Source: Trichopria drosophilae | Taxonomy: Eukaryota; Arthropoda; Insecta; Hymenoptera; Diapriidae | Assembly: GCA_030407085.1 (NCBI GenBank) | Contig: CM059586.1 | Span: forward strand, 106,591,501-106,655,500 | Length of the DNA: 64,000 bases | Direction of reading: 5' to 3' | Part shown: piece by piece, positions 1 through 13,085 of the stretch | Numbering within the stretch: the stretch's first letter is position 1 | Layout of the letters: each line of letters opens with the position of its first letter | Translations under genes and position numbers: made by a program | Notes under the pieces: generated by a model | Told to the model about the DNA's origin: nothing | The model's database searches: none | The model's input: the letters and a program-made list of their open reading frames with translations, nothing else

Positions 1-429
1 CTTGACATTTTTTGAGGTGGTTTAGAAACCATTTGGGAAGATTTTTTTTGTTTTAGAAAATTGGTGGAGAAAAATTGAAAAAATTAATTTTCTTACGTAA
101 AACCAATGTTAAACTTTAGGCCTTTACAGTTTTTGATATTAAGAGCTCAAACTACGATTGAAATTTTTAATAAATTTATTTGCAACAAACTGAAGGTTTG
201 CGTGAAAAATCCCCGACATGACCTTTTTAGCGGACTCTCTAATATGCACGTACAAATATGATTGAAATTTAATTTGGATTAATTTAAAAAGAAAAATTTA
301 TTGTGGTAGAGTTTGCATAATGCGACAGAAAGACAATGAACGCGTTGAAATTTATTATGCTTTCATTATATCGGATGATATTAATATTAAATATTGCCCA
401 CAAAGTAGGGCAATATGTATATCAATTTT

Positions 430-980
430 TCAAAAATCAGAAGCGTAGACGAGGGAGTTGGTGTCGTATATGGATGTAAGTGGTATGAGAAAACGACACG
501 AGCGCAGTCGGAAACGGGTCGTTTTCCAGGCATCGTTGAAACATAAATTTGTACCGTGAAATTCGGAGGGGTAGATCGAAACCGCGGTAGTTTCGTGCTT
601 CAGTGACCCACATACATATATTATGCATACCCTCCTGACTACTTGTGCCACTAGTCTCGACACTATAGAAACCCCCCAAAACCCACCACCCAACCCCCCA
701 ACCCCCAAACCATAACACACCCAAATTCATTGGAGCGTATTCGTGGTTGGATGCCCCCTTCTTCGTTCCTCTCGATTACCCCCAGTAACCCTTGTTTATT
801 CTTCTAATGAATTCGGAGATTCCGCTCAATTATTTGATTTGTCGAATTTCACTTTACTAAGTAGTTGGATTCCGCTATCAATTTCCATTGCAAATCTACT
901 TTCTGGAGTTAAGTGCATGCGACCGCGACTCGGAAAATTTAGTTACCGGACAAAATCGCAAAATGGCAGAAAATGAGTTT
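430..980. other. GC-richer island without recognised gene
   Basis: It contrasts with the AT-rich flanks and holds the C-rich tract at 672-708. The open frames in it are overlapping, compositionally odd (Gly- and Trp-rich from the G tract) and unlike any known family. The flanking stretches 1-429, 981-2300, 3091-5948 and 6687-9224 are AT-rich with nothing assignable apart from small sites listed elsewhere. Confidence 0.4.
672..708 (-). other. Strong G-quadruplex motif (minus strand)
   Basis: The plus strand has C runs of 6, 3, 3, 6 and 5 (minor CC omitted) separated by short A-containing spacers. The minus strand therefore meets the G3+N1-7 rule with at least four runs. It sits in a GC-richer island at 430-980, which has no recognisable protein. 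Confidence 0.75.
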
Positions 981-2299
981 AAAATTTTCGTAATTATATT
1001 TCTATGATACTACACTAAAATTTGCGAATTCAATTTTCCTTAATGTAGTTACTATTATTACATTGACAAAGGGTGTGAGAAATTGTTTGGATTCCTTGAT
1101 ATTTAATAAAGGATGTGTTTAAACATTTACTTTTTTAATCTCAACAGCGATATTGTTTATCGATAGTCCAATACAATGTCGAGATTTATACATTTAAAGT
1201 TTCTATTTGTTCTAGTATTTTCATAGTATAACTTATCTATTTTGATTAAATCTGATAGCATACCATCGTTAGTGATTAAAATCGTTGCAGTCTTCTTAAA
1301 TCTGTTTAACTCCTTGATCATATGTTTCTAAATAGTTTTCAGAATTGCATATTATACTAGAGATATCAAATTCATCTATTTGCTATTTTTTTGCTAATAA
1401 TATCTCAGTACAAAACTCATTTTTATGCATATCCATTTTACACCGCAATTTATAAGAAATTGATGTATGCTATTAGTATTTTTAATATATTTATACCTTT
1501 AAAAAACCAAACATTTCATATTTGATCTAGAAATAATTTGGATACAAAGTATTTATCAATTTGAATGCTGTACAAGAAAAAGTTAAACTATTGCACCATT
1601 AAAATTTAAATGAACGTTTCAAAATAAGTAATAAACAACCTTTAGCTTTTCCTACTTGAGAAGTATCTTTAAATTGCGATAAATTATTAATTACATTTAA
1701 AAAATAGTAATTTTAGTTAATCATTAATATACTATACTTAATTAATTCTATAGATTTTAAAGAGAAAATTGACCTTTCCTCTTTTTTCCATTTTGAGATA
1801 TTACATTTTCGAAATTGTGTTATTCAAACTAGGGAATGCCAACTTTTTTTTTGAACTATTACATATTTTCATCTGACCTCGTTTTGTCCCCATTCCCCAA
1901 ACGATCAAATTTGTCGTCGGTTTATTAAAATATATATTAAATAATTGCAAATTATTTGTGTTTCAGGTAAGGGATCTTCAATCAGTCCATTTCTGAATTA
2001 TCTCTGCATAATTATTAGTAAGTACATTTATTTAAGGCTTCACAGCAATTCATATTTTTATTATATTCAAATCTATTGAACAGTGGATTTTAGATATTTA
2101 TATTAAATAACTTTTCATCGTTTACACATTTTTTAAACTTGTTGCACATATTTTGTAAATTAAAAATTCCATTGCGATACATTTTCAGACAACTAGAATT
2201 TATATAAAGTTTATTCGATATATGGCGAAATATTTCATTTAACGTTTAAGCATGTAAAAGTTATATAAATATAGTAATATTGCATACTATTGTTTAATA

Positions 2300-3090
2300 A
2301 CCCGTTTTGACCCAAAACGACAAAATTTGTTTTCATCCTCCGTAAGTTTATGGAAATTTTTCAGATATTGTTATGAAATGTAGGTTTCCGATATTTTAGG
2401 TATGCTCTTTTCGAATCTGAAGTCCGATTTTCGATAAAATTTTCCCTTTTTTTAAATATGGCTAATTAACAAAAAAAAATGTAGGAAATGCAAAAACATT
2501 TTCAGTAAATTGCAATTTTTATTGCGAAAGAGTTCCGTGTTCTTGTACCTTGTCGTGTATTTTGGTGAATACGTTCGAATAGATTGTTTTTGAGTTCACT
2601 GAGTACAAATACATTACTAAATTTTGGAAATTGAAAATGGGGAATCCAATATGGCTGAAAGAAATTTTAAGAAAATTGTCTAGTATTTAGTATGCAGAGG
2701 TTTTCGAAGTACAAAATTTAATAATGGATTTATATTCAGCGACCTCAAAAACAATCTACATATTTATGAAAATGCACGACAAAATAAAAGAAATATTTAT
2801 ATAAAATGCAAATAACCAAGAAATTCAGTATCCATAGTGCCATTTTGTAATTTAAATCGTAATATTGACCAATAGTAAAACTCATACCACAGGATTCTAA
2901 GGCTTGATTCCGGAATTCCTTCGCAATAACAATTGCGGTTTACTGAAAACGTTTTCGCCACATTTTGTGTTTAAGTAGCCATATTTAAAAAATGTACTTC
3001 ATATAGAAAAGACTACCCAAAAACTGTAGGGAACGTACATTTGGTAACAATATCGCAAAGGATGTAAACGGGCGGCAAAATTTCAGCATA
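2300..3090. mobile_element. Degenerate foldback element
   Basis: The left arm (2350-2550, including AAATATGGCTAATTAAC and CATTTTCAGTAAATTGCAA) is the diverged inverse of the right arm (2920-3070, including TTGCGGTTTACTGAAAACG and AGCCATATTT). The match extends for about 200 bases per arm. It has no coding content, the exact ends are unclear and no clean TTAA pair was found. Confidence 0.6.
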
Positions 3091-5948
3091 AATTTAAATC
3101 TTTTAAATTAAAAGAAACCCTTTTTCTGTCGTAATATCCAATCATATACAATTTTTGCTCGTACTTTGATACGTTTTTTAAAAAAACTATAGGATTATCT
3201 TCCTTAATAATTTCTTTAAATTTCACCTAATTTGCAAAGCACCTACTGAAAAGTGATTAAGGTAATAAAACGAAAATTTGGGAATAACAGGAAATAGCAG
3301 ATGAATGGCAAACACACAATAAAAAATTGTAAATAATTAAAATATCAAATTAGAATTCAGAGAAAAAACTCTCTCAAGAAATTAGTTAAAAAAAAAGAAA
3401 ATGTTATTAAAGGTTAAAAACAATGGATGTTTGTTTCAAACAAGTGTTCCGATATTTTGAACACTTATAAAATAAAGAAGAAAACACACAGTTTGTTCTA
3501 TTACATCCATTATTACCACGTACAATTTTTAATGTAATTAGCATTTTTCTCTGTTAGAAACCTCCTTTTCTAAGAAAATTCTGGTTTTGAAAAATTGCGG
3601 TATGTTAAGGTTTAAACCTGAACTAAAAAATGAATATATTTATATTTAAATTGAAAACATTACTTGTTCCTTTACTTTACACGCAAAAAGTTTTTTGGAC
3701 TAGTATTATTATTACAATTTGGAAACAGACTTTTATTATACGTAAATTTACATTTTTGGTAAAAAACCAGTTGAGAAATTTCTGAACATTTTTCCGAGAT
3801 TGTTACGCAAAATGTAAGTCAAGAAGAGATTATTTGTTCAGGATCGAAAAGCCTGATCCAACTTTTATTGTTACAACCTTAGATTAATGGATAGTTATTT
3901 TTTTTACGGTTTACGTATACGGTGACGAACCATTGCAAATCCTTCAACATTGCAAACTTCTGACGCATCAATAAAGTATTGAAATACGTAAATTAGGTTC
4001 GTCTATTATGCATTCATCAATCCAATCTGAAGGGCAAAGGTACAGTGAACATAAATATTTGATATTGTTTTTAACTTGTGTAAACAATGTCACTGAGTCG
4101 TAGCAAACTTTATATGCACCTGTTACACATGTAGGTCACATGATAAAGTGAGAGAAACAAGTGTCACGATATAATTACATTATAATATAAACACTTTAAT
4201 GATTTTTGCCAGAACTAGGGTAACAGGCATACATAATTTGCTTTTCAAAATCAATAATCGTACATTTTGAGACAAATTGTCGTAATAGTTTTACGGATAT
4301 CATTCGGAACGTTTCAGTAATTTCTTTGGAAGCTGCATTCTTATTTTATTTGGCCTTTAAACATACAAAAATGTTTCTAGTTTGTCATAATAATGGTCGA
4401 TCGTGTTCATGTTTCTCTTGTCGCTACTACGTATAATAAGTCGATCCCTAAGGAAATGCCTGGACGAGGGATCGGCGACGAACAGAAGGTGTGCAGATAA
4501 AAAAAAAGTAGAACCAGAGCATCTTGTTCCTATGACTGGTATTACTTGCAATCAGCGATTTACTGCATCTTTACTGCACCAATACTTTTCCTTTCTCATC
4601 TGGTTTTTCTTGCTTCGTCCTTTCATTAACTTTTCAGTGTCTGTGAGGATTCTTTTACTTTATATAAAAATTCTGCAAGAGATATTTTTTATGCGATTTG
4701 AAGTTGTTATTTTTCATTATCCTAAGGAGTAAAAAACATTTCCTACATGACAAATTCAAAACGTTCTTTTTTTTAAATAAAGCTTTGATGAAAATACTCT
4801 CCTTCAATTTGAAATAGCTATTGATCCGTTTTCAGTAATTCTTCGTTGTTTGACATACTGAGGAATCATACAGTCATGAAATTTCAATTCAATTCCCACT
4901 CTACAATAGTTTTAATTAATTCTACTTAAACATTATATAAAAATAGAAATAATGTAATGTTTAAAATAATAAAAAGCAATTCTTAAATTTGCTTATTTAT
5001 TTATATGGACATTCAGCAGCGAAAGAATTCTTCATAACTTCAGAACTATATTATCTTTGTTAGTATATTTTATATTTCTGTTGTTCTTAACACATTAGAC
5101 ATATGGACTGAATATCCCTGGGTTTTAACTTTTTTGTATTTTCATTTATCGAATTTTTTGCTATACTTTCAATATTTAAATACATTATTGAGCAAAGAAT
5201 TGGTATGCCTATTGCATTCTTTACGCCAAAAGTGTTTACATAAATCCAAGAGTGCTTCGTTCAGACATTATTATAAAGCAAGGTCTAATTTGTTAAATCA
5301 AACAACGAATTCGTTTAATACAGACAATATTTCGAATTTTGTATAAAAGTATTGATTCATATAGTTTTAATAATCTGTTTTTTGTTAAAAAATTTTCAAT
5401 GGTTAATAGAAGACGGAGTAAACCGGAACGCTAGCAATCCGAAACTTTTAAATACATAAAAATCCGTGTATAAATTATTGGTAATTATTTTAAAATTGTT
5501 ACATTATGAAATTTATTATAAACTAGGCACATTATATCAACAACGATTTATACATGTTAATATCATATTTCAAATTTACGTATTTCTGTCAGATATTTTT
5601 GTTATTTCCAAATTTTCATTTTTGTATTGGGAATGTAAAAATGGGCACTTTATAAGATTTTATAGTTAAAAAACAAACGTTTTTTTTCAGGATCCTTATT
5701 TCTTTTAATTTTAAATGCTGCACACTTTAATGTAGATCCTTTTTTAGACCTAGTTTCGGACATAATTTGAATGGGTTTGGTTTTAATGGTTCCCAAACAA
5801 AGTTCAATTAGAATGTTTTAATTAGATTGTTGATCGTTTACTACGTTACTTTGTTTATAAATATCAACAGTAATTTCTGCTGAAAAATTAGTAAAGTGTG
5901 TAATGAAACTTATTGTCATAGATTCAATTCGTCTTTTACTTTTTCCTT

Positions 5949-6325
5949 TAAGGGGGTTCTAAAGTGCTCTATCGGTAAGGTAGGAAGTTTTACTTAAAAA
6001 AAGTAAATTAAAGATTATTGAATAAATTTTTCAAAATTCCGGCTCTCTGTAAAGGCAATTCTAATTACTTTAGACGGTTTCCTAGAAAATACCAAAGAAA
6101 TTAATTTACAGATGTCAGAGAATTTTCGGAAATAAGTGATTTTTAATTATTTGCGAAAATTCTCGGTCAATTTTCAATTAATGCCATTGGTATTTTCTAG
6201 GAAACAGTCTATAGTAATTAAAATTGCCGTTACAGAGCCCCAATTCTGAACATTTTATTCAGTCATCATTAATTGACTTTTTTTAGTGAAACTTATTACC
6301 TTACCAGTGGATCACCTTGAGGGAG
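5949..6325. mobile_element. Long hairpin / foldback MITE, copy 1
   Basis: The ends pair as TCTAAAGTGCTCTATCGGTA with a complement ending CAGTGGATCACCTTGA. Internally GGTTTCCTAGAAAATACCAA (6078-6097) pairs with TTGGTATTTTCTAGGAAAC (6187-6205). The whole unit folds into one hairpin of about 370 bases and contains no coding frame. Confidence 0.75.
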
Positions 6326-6686
6326 TTCTAAAGTGCTCCGCCAATAAAGTAGTAATATTCAGTAAAATCCGTAAATGACATGACTGAATAGATTTGTCAA
6401 AATTCGTTCTCTACTGTACCGGTAATTCTTCTTTCTATATACAGATTCATACAAAATGCCAGAGAAGTAAATTCAGAGTTATTTAAAATAAATAAATATT
6501 ACCTATTTCCAATAGTTCTTGTTCAATTCCTAATTAACTTCTTTGTCATTCTGTATGAATCCGTACATGAAAAGTAGAATTGCTCATACAAAGCCTGAAT
6601 TTTGACAAATTGATTCAGACATTTTTAAATTACCGTTTTGGCGTAAATTCCTACATTATCGGCAGCCTACTTTAAAACCCTCTTAA
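6315..6686. mobile_element. Long hairpin / foldback MITE, copy 2 (tandem)
   Basis: Directly adjoining copy 1, it starts TTGAGGGAGTTCTAAAGTGC and ends TTTAAAACCCTCTTAA. Internally ACAGATTCATACAAAATG (6441-6458) pairs with CATTCTGTATGAATCCGT (6547-6564). It shares the terminal sequence of copy 1, but the inner arms differ. Confidence 0.72.
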
Positions 6687-9224
6687 ATAATGAAATTACT
6701 TCATTAATTCATCAAGCAAATTTAAAATAATTTAAGCACATTTAAAATAACCTAATCATTTTTTACACGACATTAATTATTCTATTTCAACCAAACCTAT
6801 TTATTTAAGTCTTAATTTTTTTGTAATCGTGAGTGAATTTGACATAATCGAAAAGCGTTGCATAAATACAGTTAAAAAGCATTGAAACCACTATATGTTT
6901 TTGAAAATGTTCTTAAACTTTTTAACAGATTGTACAGTCTTTAGATGATTACAGATATCTTTTAAAAAGTCATATTAGCCCTATGAAAACTTTTAAAAAT
7001 GACCATAGATAACCAGAAGTAAATTAAGCGGTTATGCGGATAAGTAACTATCCAATATTTAAATCTACAATTGTTTAATATTCGAATTGACTACAGAAAT
7101 ACTACATTATTTGTGTGCATTTATTCGTACTCCAATCATTTCCAAAAACTTATTTTCGTAAATGAATTTTTAAATATTCATATGTAACTAATTATTTAAA
7201 TTTGAAAATAACTAATTTCTCAACTACAGTACAATATAAACATGAAACTGTAAGTGTTCTTTTTTAATTGAACTTGTCGAAAATTAAATTGTAATTATAA
7301 TTATTTTCAAATACTTGACTAATTGTATATAGATAAATCTATTGTTTGCCCGGTTTATTATTTCGGTAAATTATACTACGCGATTTATTAAGAACATATA
7401 TCTATTGTATTATTATTGTTCAAGCGGGCTTATACTTTTGTAAAAGGTAGATTAGTGGCAACCACAGTTTCGAACTAGTAACATAATTAGAATACGGGCA
7501 CTCTGTACGTGCGAAATCACATTTTGTGGTGTTATTATATTAAATTGTCTACAATTTAACCGATGCAGAAGACGCCATGAATAATATCGGTCGTTATAAA
7601 GAAAATACTACAAGGAAATTTTAAAAATCCTTTAAAAAAAGTTTTGAGCGTGTTCGTCACGTATTTGCAACCCTCTTCCGAAAAATTGAGTTGATTAAAT
7701 ATATAAATACTTATTTAAATAAATAAGGTGTACATTGATACAGACACATTAAAAATAATTCAACTTTCAAGATTTTGAAATAATAGAAAGATGCAATTAT
7801 TGTCCATTATATGAATTAATTATTAATCTGCAGAGAGAACTATTGTGTAATATTTTTAAAATTTTACTCCTATATAATAAGCATTTTACTTTTAAACAAT
7901 ATTGTCAGAAATACACAAAAAAGTCTGGAAATTGTGCAACAGTATAGTTTGTGACAGGAATCTTAATATGAATTAGCAAATCAAGGAGATGTTAGTTTCA
8001 TTTGTCACCATCAGGCGCAGTCGCGACACGAATCAGTAGAAAAGGAGTGCGTGATGTCTGTTGTAGAAGTGCGGTTCCTATTAGATCGTAACAAATTCGA
8101 CGGTCAAGGTCCCAGAGTGTGTAAAACATGTCATATCCGAATATTATGAAATTATTACGACGTACACTGTAAAATCGGGTGTCTTAAATTCAGACACTGT
8201 ATTGATTTAGGCATCTTAACACAAAGTATCTTAAAATTTAATATATTTTCTGTCTAATGAAATAACACACATTTAATTTTGAACTTTGGGTTGTTCTTGT
8301 GGTATTTTTTCACGTATTTCACAAGGAGATCGAAAAGTTGTTCCAAAATCACTCAGTGAACATTTAATTCATTTTTACTTAGTGATTTCAGGATAATGAC
8401 AATGAATGCAAGACATCAAGAAATGTATAACCTACCATAACCTAACCTAATCTTAGAAGCGAAATTTCAATACAATTTGCATTATCGAGTGGCAAGTTAT
8501 CATTATAGACTCAAATTTCGTAATACTAAATGAGATAATTATTCGCGTAGTCGAAATGAGAGTAAGGATAACTATCCCAATAAACGAGATAGTGCACAAA
8601 AGTTTCTGTAATTTTCAAATTGCATTCGATTTAATTCCACTTTCGAATGAAATTTAACAAATAATAATATATTCATTATCATTCATAGTAATACGTTCTT
8701 TTGATAGAGTCTGCTTCATATGAAATATATTTCACTCAATTCCATTTTCTACATTCGATTTATATTCTACAATTAGCGGTTTCCGCGTGTATGCAACATA
8801 ACCTCAAACTTAAAAATCCGTTAATACTGCGGATAGTTTTATCTGAAAACGTTTAATATCGTATACAAATTTGCTAAATAACATTCGAAAGCAGAAACAT
8901 ATCGAATGTAAGCAGGAAATAATTGAAAATTTTGCACACGATCTCATTAATTGAATTTGTATAGTAGAAATGACTGTTATATAGTAATGTTATTAGCTTA
9001 GCATAACTTGAAGGCGTAGAGAATAGTTCATTTAACTACGTACATAGTTACCCCATTTCATAGGTAGTAAATTTGACCATTATTTTTCTCGCAGTGAAAA
9101 GAATCTTATTTCTTAATTAGATAATCTATGACACGCGGTGATCAGTAGCCGCCAAGGCGTGTCACCAAGTTTAGTCTAGTCTACAATAAAACATCAAGAA
9201 ATGTCTTCAAAATGATCACGTATC

Positions 9225-10615
9225 TTAACCCATTAACGCCGGGAAGGACACATTTCCTACTTCAATTTCAATCAAGTATTTCATATAAAAATTAAAGTTC
9301 AAAAATTTGAAATGTATGGGTCTTGTTATTTTCGCGGTCGGTCATTTCAATGGAATTGTCAAAATTCAGCTATCTTAATTACAAAATTAAATATAACGTT
9401 TTCAATATAAAAAAACGCAAAAAATCGCGTATACTTTTTTATAAAACATTTCTTTCTCATAGTAAGAGTATTTGCCGGTACAAAATTCTTTCGCTAAAGA
9501 TGAAGAAAATAGTTGTAGTATTAAAATATATTTTGTAAAAAACTAACATTATGATCATAAAATGGCGACCGCAGGGAGAATTGTGTTTTTGAAACTTAAC
9601 AAATTTTTTCATGAAAACAGCAAACTCTACAATAAATGTTGTGAAAAAAAAACGTTTCTTAGAATGTGTCAAAGAATATTCTCAATTTTTTTCAGAATGT
9701 GTTGATACAATTTATTATTTTACGAAAACTAAGAAAATCGAAATTGTAAAAAAAGTCATTTGAAAAATCTGAAAAAAATTGAGAGTAATCTTTGACTAAT
9801 TCTAAAATATTTTTGTTCTAAGAAGATTTTTTCTAAAATTTATGGTTTTTGAAAAACACAATTATTAATCATTTCTAGATTTCAATAATAATAATTTCTT
9901 TTGTCGAAAACTATAGACTTTAGACAAAATTTCCTTAGAACAAAATTACCTTAGAATTTCTCAAAGAATATACTAAAATTTCAGATTTTTTAAACGTCTT
10001 TTTTAAACATTTCGTTTCTCCGAAAATTAAAAAAATCAAAAATGATATCAATATATTCTGAAAAAATGTGGGCATACTCTTTGATACATTCTAAGGCATG
10101 TTTATTCGTAGAAAATTTTGTCTGAGGTTTATAATTTTCATTAAAAAAATTTGTTAACATTTAAAAAGAAATTACTCACTGCCAACGCCATTTTATGATC
10201 ACGATGTTATTTTATTAATATTTTAAAAATATATCGTAATACTACAACTATTTTCTTCACCTTTAGTGAAGGAATTTTGTGACCGAAAATACTCCTTCGA
10301 TGAGAAAAAAATGTTTTATTCAAAAGTATAACCGATTTCTTACGTTTTTTTTTACATTTAAAGCGCTATATTTCATTTTCTAATTATGATAGCTTAATTT
10401 TGATAACGCCATTGAAAAGAGCAACCTTGGAAATAGTACAATACATACCTTTCAATTTTGTTCATATTCGATTTTCATACGAAATACTTAATTTTAAATT
10501 GAAGTGCAAAAAGTCTCCTTCACTAATTCAATCTACTTTAATCAGCGGCATACTTTTCGCTAATTTGTAGCGGTTTTCGCTGATTACGTTTTAGAGAGCG
10601 GCTTTAATGGGTTAA
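9225..10615. mobile_element. TTAA-flanked giant foldback element (1.38 kb, near-complete palindrome)
   Basis: TTAA at 9225-9228 and 10612-10615 flanks an element that starts CCCATTAACGCCG and ends CGGCTTTAATGGG. The two arms are homologous in inverted orientation for essentially their whole length of about 690 bases. For example, the 9340-9570 region (ending in ATGATCATAAAATGGCG) matches the complement of 10190-10420, and the CTTAGAATGTGTCAAAGA segment at 9658-9675 matches a copy near 10080-10100. TTAA targets with CCC/GGG ends are characteristic of piggyBac-superfamily elements. There is no transposase, so this is a non-autonomous foldback. The chance frames inside (9323-9538 plus, 9457-9672 minus) lie in the arms. 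Confidence 0.85.
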
Positions 10616-10849
10616 ATTAAGACACATTATTTTGTAGTCTGCCAGTTTTGGTTTATTAAATTTAATGTTTTATATTGCAAATTTGTCCAATATTTCTCCA
10701 AAAGAATAGTAAGCATTGCGAAATAAGCACAGGTTTAAATACGTCCATGTTCGCATTGGTGGTCGTAGACGAAAAAAGTAAAATCAATCAAGATTCAGTA
10801 GAAAGAAAAAAAACGGAGCTTGAGACCTGCACTGAATTCCACCCGTATC

Positions 10850-11100
10850 TCAGACCGATTTCAGCAAACCGACCAGTCACGGAAATTACCGAATAAATCA
10901 ATGTGCACATATGAGGGAGGACACGAAAAATGACGAAGGCGACCGCACAGCTGACTAAGAGCGCAGTAGTAAAAGTCGTAACGCGCCAGACGCATGCATT
11001 TTCCGAGTAGGGAGAAATAAGGGGAAAGCCGACTAAGGGAGAAACAGAGTAAACTTTCGATAGAGAGGGCAAATGAATGGGAAAGTACGTAGGGAAAAGT
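10850..11100 (+). promoter_or_regulatory. GC-richer block upstream of the distal promoter
   Basis: The block is much less AT-rich than the sequence on either side and contains CpGs and purine-rich runs. It sits immediately upstream of the TATA/initiator pair and could be proximal promoter sequence. Overlapping short frames on both strands (for example 10788-11072 minus) resemble no protein I recognise and are treated as chance. Confidence 0.3.
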
Positions 11101-11136
11101 TATAAGATGGGGTGTAACGGTAGCCCTGACAGTTAG
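11101..11136 (+). promoter_or_regulatory. Candidate distal core promoter (TATA box plus initiator)
   Basis: TATAAGAT at 11101-11108 lies exactly 30 bases upstream of the A (11131) in CAGTTAG, an initiator-like sequence. That is the canonical TATA-to-start distance. It sits at the 3' end of a GC-richer, purine-rich block (10900-11100), and a splice donor follows 116 bases downstream. It is inferred to be the distal complexin promoter because cpx is the only + strand gene seen. It could belong to another transcript. Confidence 0.55.
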
Positions 11137-11246
11137 TGTAGAAACAGACATCGATTCGTGTAGTGTGGAAAACGCGATTCCTCGAAGCTCCGAATCCCTC
11201 TCGAAGGATCTTTCAAAGAGGAAACACTAACAAGGAGAATTTACGA
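11131..11246 (+). other. cpx: Candidate distal 5' non-coding exon of complexin
   Basis: This is the inferred leader exon from the start at 11131 to a strong donor (ACGA|GTAAGT, GT at 11247-11248). It contains no ATG, as expected for a clean leader exon. Joining to the acceptor at 38737 would create an intron of about 27.5 kb, plausible for a neuronal gene with split leaders. Nothing in the sequence proves the connection. Confidence 0.45.
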
Positions 11247-12602
11247 GTAAGTACCTACTACAGACGCGTCGGAACCCAGATTTTCAAGGGTATTATTTCG
11301 CACCAGTGTAACATTCCCGGATATGAATATAATCCGGATTTTAGGAGCGGTTCGTTTCAAATTCCGCGTTAAAAGTCCTCTGTGTTAAACTCTTACTTAG
11401 GCCCGTAATAGCCTACTTCAAATTTAACTTACAAACTCAAAATTCATTGCTCTCTACTTTTTTACCTTTCTTCGCTCTATTGGACTTTTGGAGTGACAGT
11501 TCGTTTTTTATGTAAATACAGAGGATTATTTTATCGAAATTCATTGACGGCATATATTAGATTAGGTTTTAATGCACGTCTCGGGCATTTCATTTCGCAT
11601 TATAAAACGTATCTTTCCGGATTAAAATCGGTGCAGCTTCTACTTGGTTGAGATCAGTCGAATTAGTTTTATGTGAGGATTTTCAGTTTTATGATTTTGT
11701 TTCGCAGTTGTGAATTTTCCAGTCTTGTGACATACTTCAAGATATATTTGTGTAAGTTGAAGGTGAAAATCAACAAATTTTGAAAATAAATAATTGATTT
11801 TTTAGGGCATTACACTTGTCTCGTCGGCAATAATGCCTTTAATTGATAGGAAGGAATCCACGTGTGTCAGAGTCCGTTAAACCCGAGCGTTTCTTCGTCG
11901 CCTGTCGGCGTGGCGTCCTCTAGCGGGCACAAAAAAGGAAAACGAGACATCGACGTCCCAGTAATTATTTTCCACCCTCGTTCTCCGATTTCGACAAACG
12001 GTTCTTCCGTTCACTTTTTTTCCTTTCTTCTGTACCTCTGTCTCACTCCATCTACGTTTTACGTGCTTTTTCTCCTGCAAACTCTTAACCTTTAATTTTA
12101 CCGCGTAAACAATTCTTTTTTCGTCTTTCGAAAGAACACCTTTCTGGAAAGCTTTTTAGGGCACGTTCGACCGACAGTGTGCTTTTATTCGAGCGTAACA
12201 AAAATTGATACCTAAGATCCCAACCAAACGGTGGAAATACTCACGATCTTGAAAATTGGAGACTAGCGAAAGCGTGATAACTGTTCTTTTTCCAAGACTT
12301 TTTCATTTCATAGTATAATAACGATATTTTTTTATTTTGTTTTCGTTCTTCGTTAAAAAGTGTGTTTATAGAAATTTTATGTGATTAGTTTTTGAAAGTG
12401 TCAAATGGTTTTGAAGTGCATTGGTTGTTTTATATAAAAAGTAACATTTTACAAAATGTGTGAAATGAGAAATGTTTATTTTGCCATTGAACCTACAAAT
12501 TTTTAATGAATGTGACTACTGCTCTACATTGCCAATGGTAGTTAAATGAACAAATAGTGTAGCTAATGAAATTGTATTTATAACACGAACGATATTAAAT
12601 AG

Positions 12603-12715
12603 TTGTAACTACTAACTAAATAGTATGATAAGACTCAGCCATCGTCGTTAATTGATTATACTATCTAAATAGTAACAAATTAGATAGTTAATCCTATATT
12701 TTAAATAGTACAACT
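12603..12715 (+). repeat. ACTATTTAAATAGT-type repeat, copy A
   Basis: It contains ACTACTAACTAAATAGTATG, CAGCCATCGTCGTTAATTG and TACTATCTAAATAGTAAC in the same order as copy B. Confidence 0.6.
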
Positions 12716-12866
12716 TGAAATCATAGTTGTGGCAGATCTTGTTAGTCGGATAGTAAAACCAACAACTTCATTTTCTACGTGAAGTCTGTTGGAATAAATT
12801 TAAAAAACTTCTGTAATTTAACTATAGATTTGAATAAGTATAACTATTACTTATTAACGTAAATTA

Positions 12867-13085
12867 CACTCACAAAAAAAAGTAGTTAAAATGACTATGA
12901 ACATGGTGCAAAATGAGGACTGTGCGTGATATAATTAAAACAAATATGAGGAGTTAGTTGGTCCAACAACATTATGTAAAATCGACTGCAAAAGTGGTAG
13001 ATTTAACTATTTCTCATAGTTTTTTAGCCATATTTTTCCAGCTATGCGATATAGTACATTCAACTATGGATGTTTTTTGTCAGTG
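12867..13085. mobile_element. TA-flanked MITE (219 bases)
   Basis: The terminal inverted repeats are CACTCACAAAAAAA at the left and the complement of CACTGACAAAAAAC at the right. TA lies on both sides (12865-12866 and 13086-13087). TA target duplication and CACT/CAGT ends suggest a Tc1/mariner-type non-autonomous element. Confidence 0.75.

Noticed and set aside
10858..10880. TTCAGCAAACCGACCAG, similar to an RE1/NRSF silencer
   Set aside because: The match is partial, and REST is a vertebrate factor with no clear insect counterpart.
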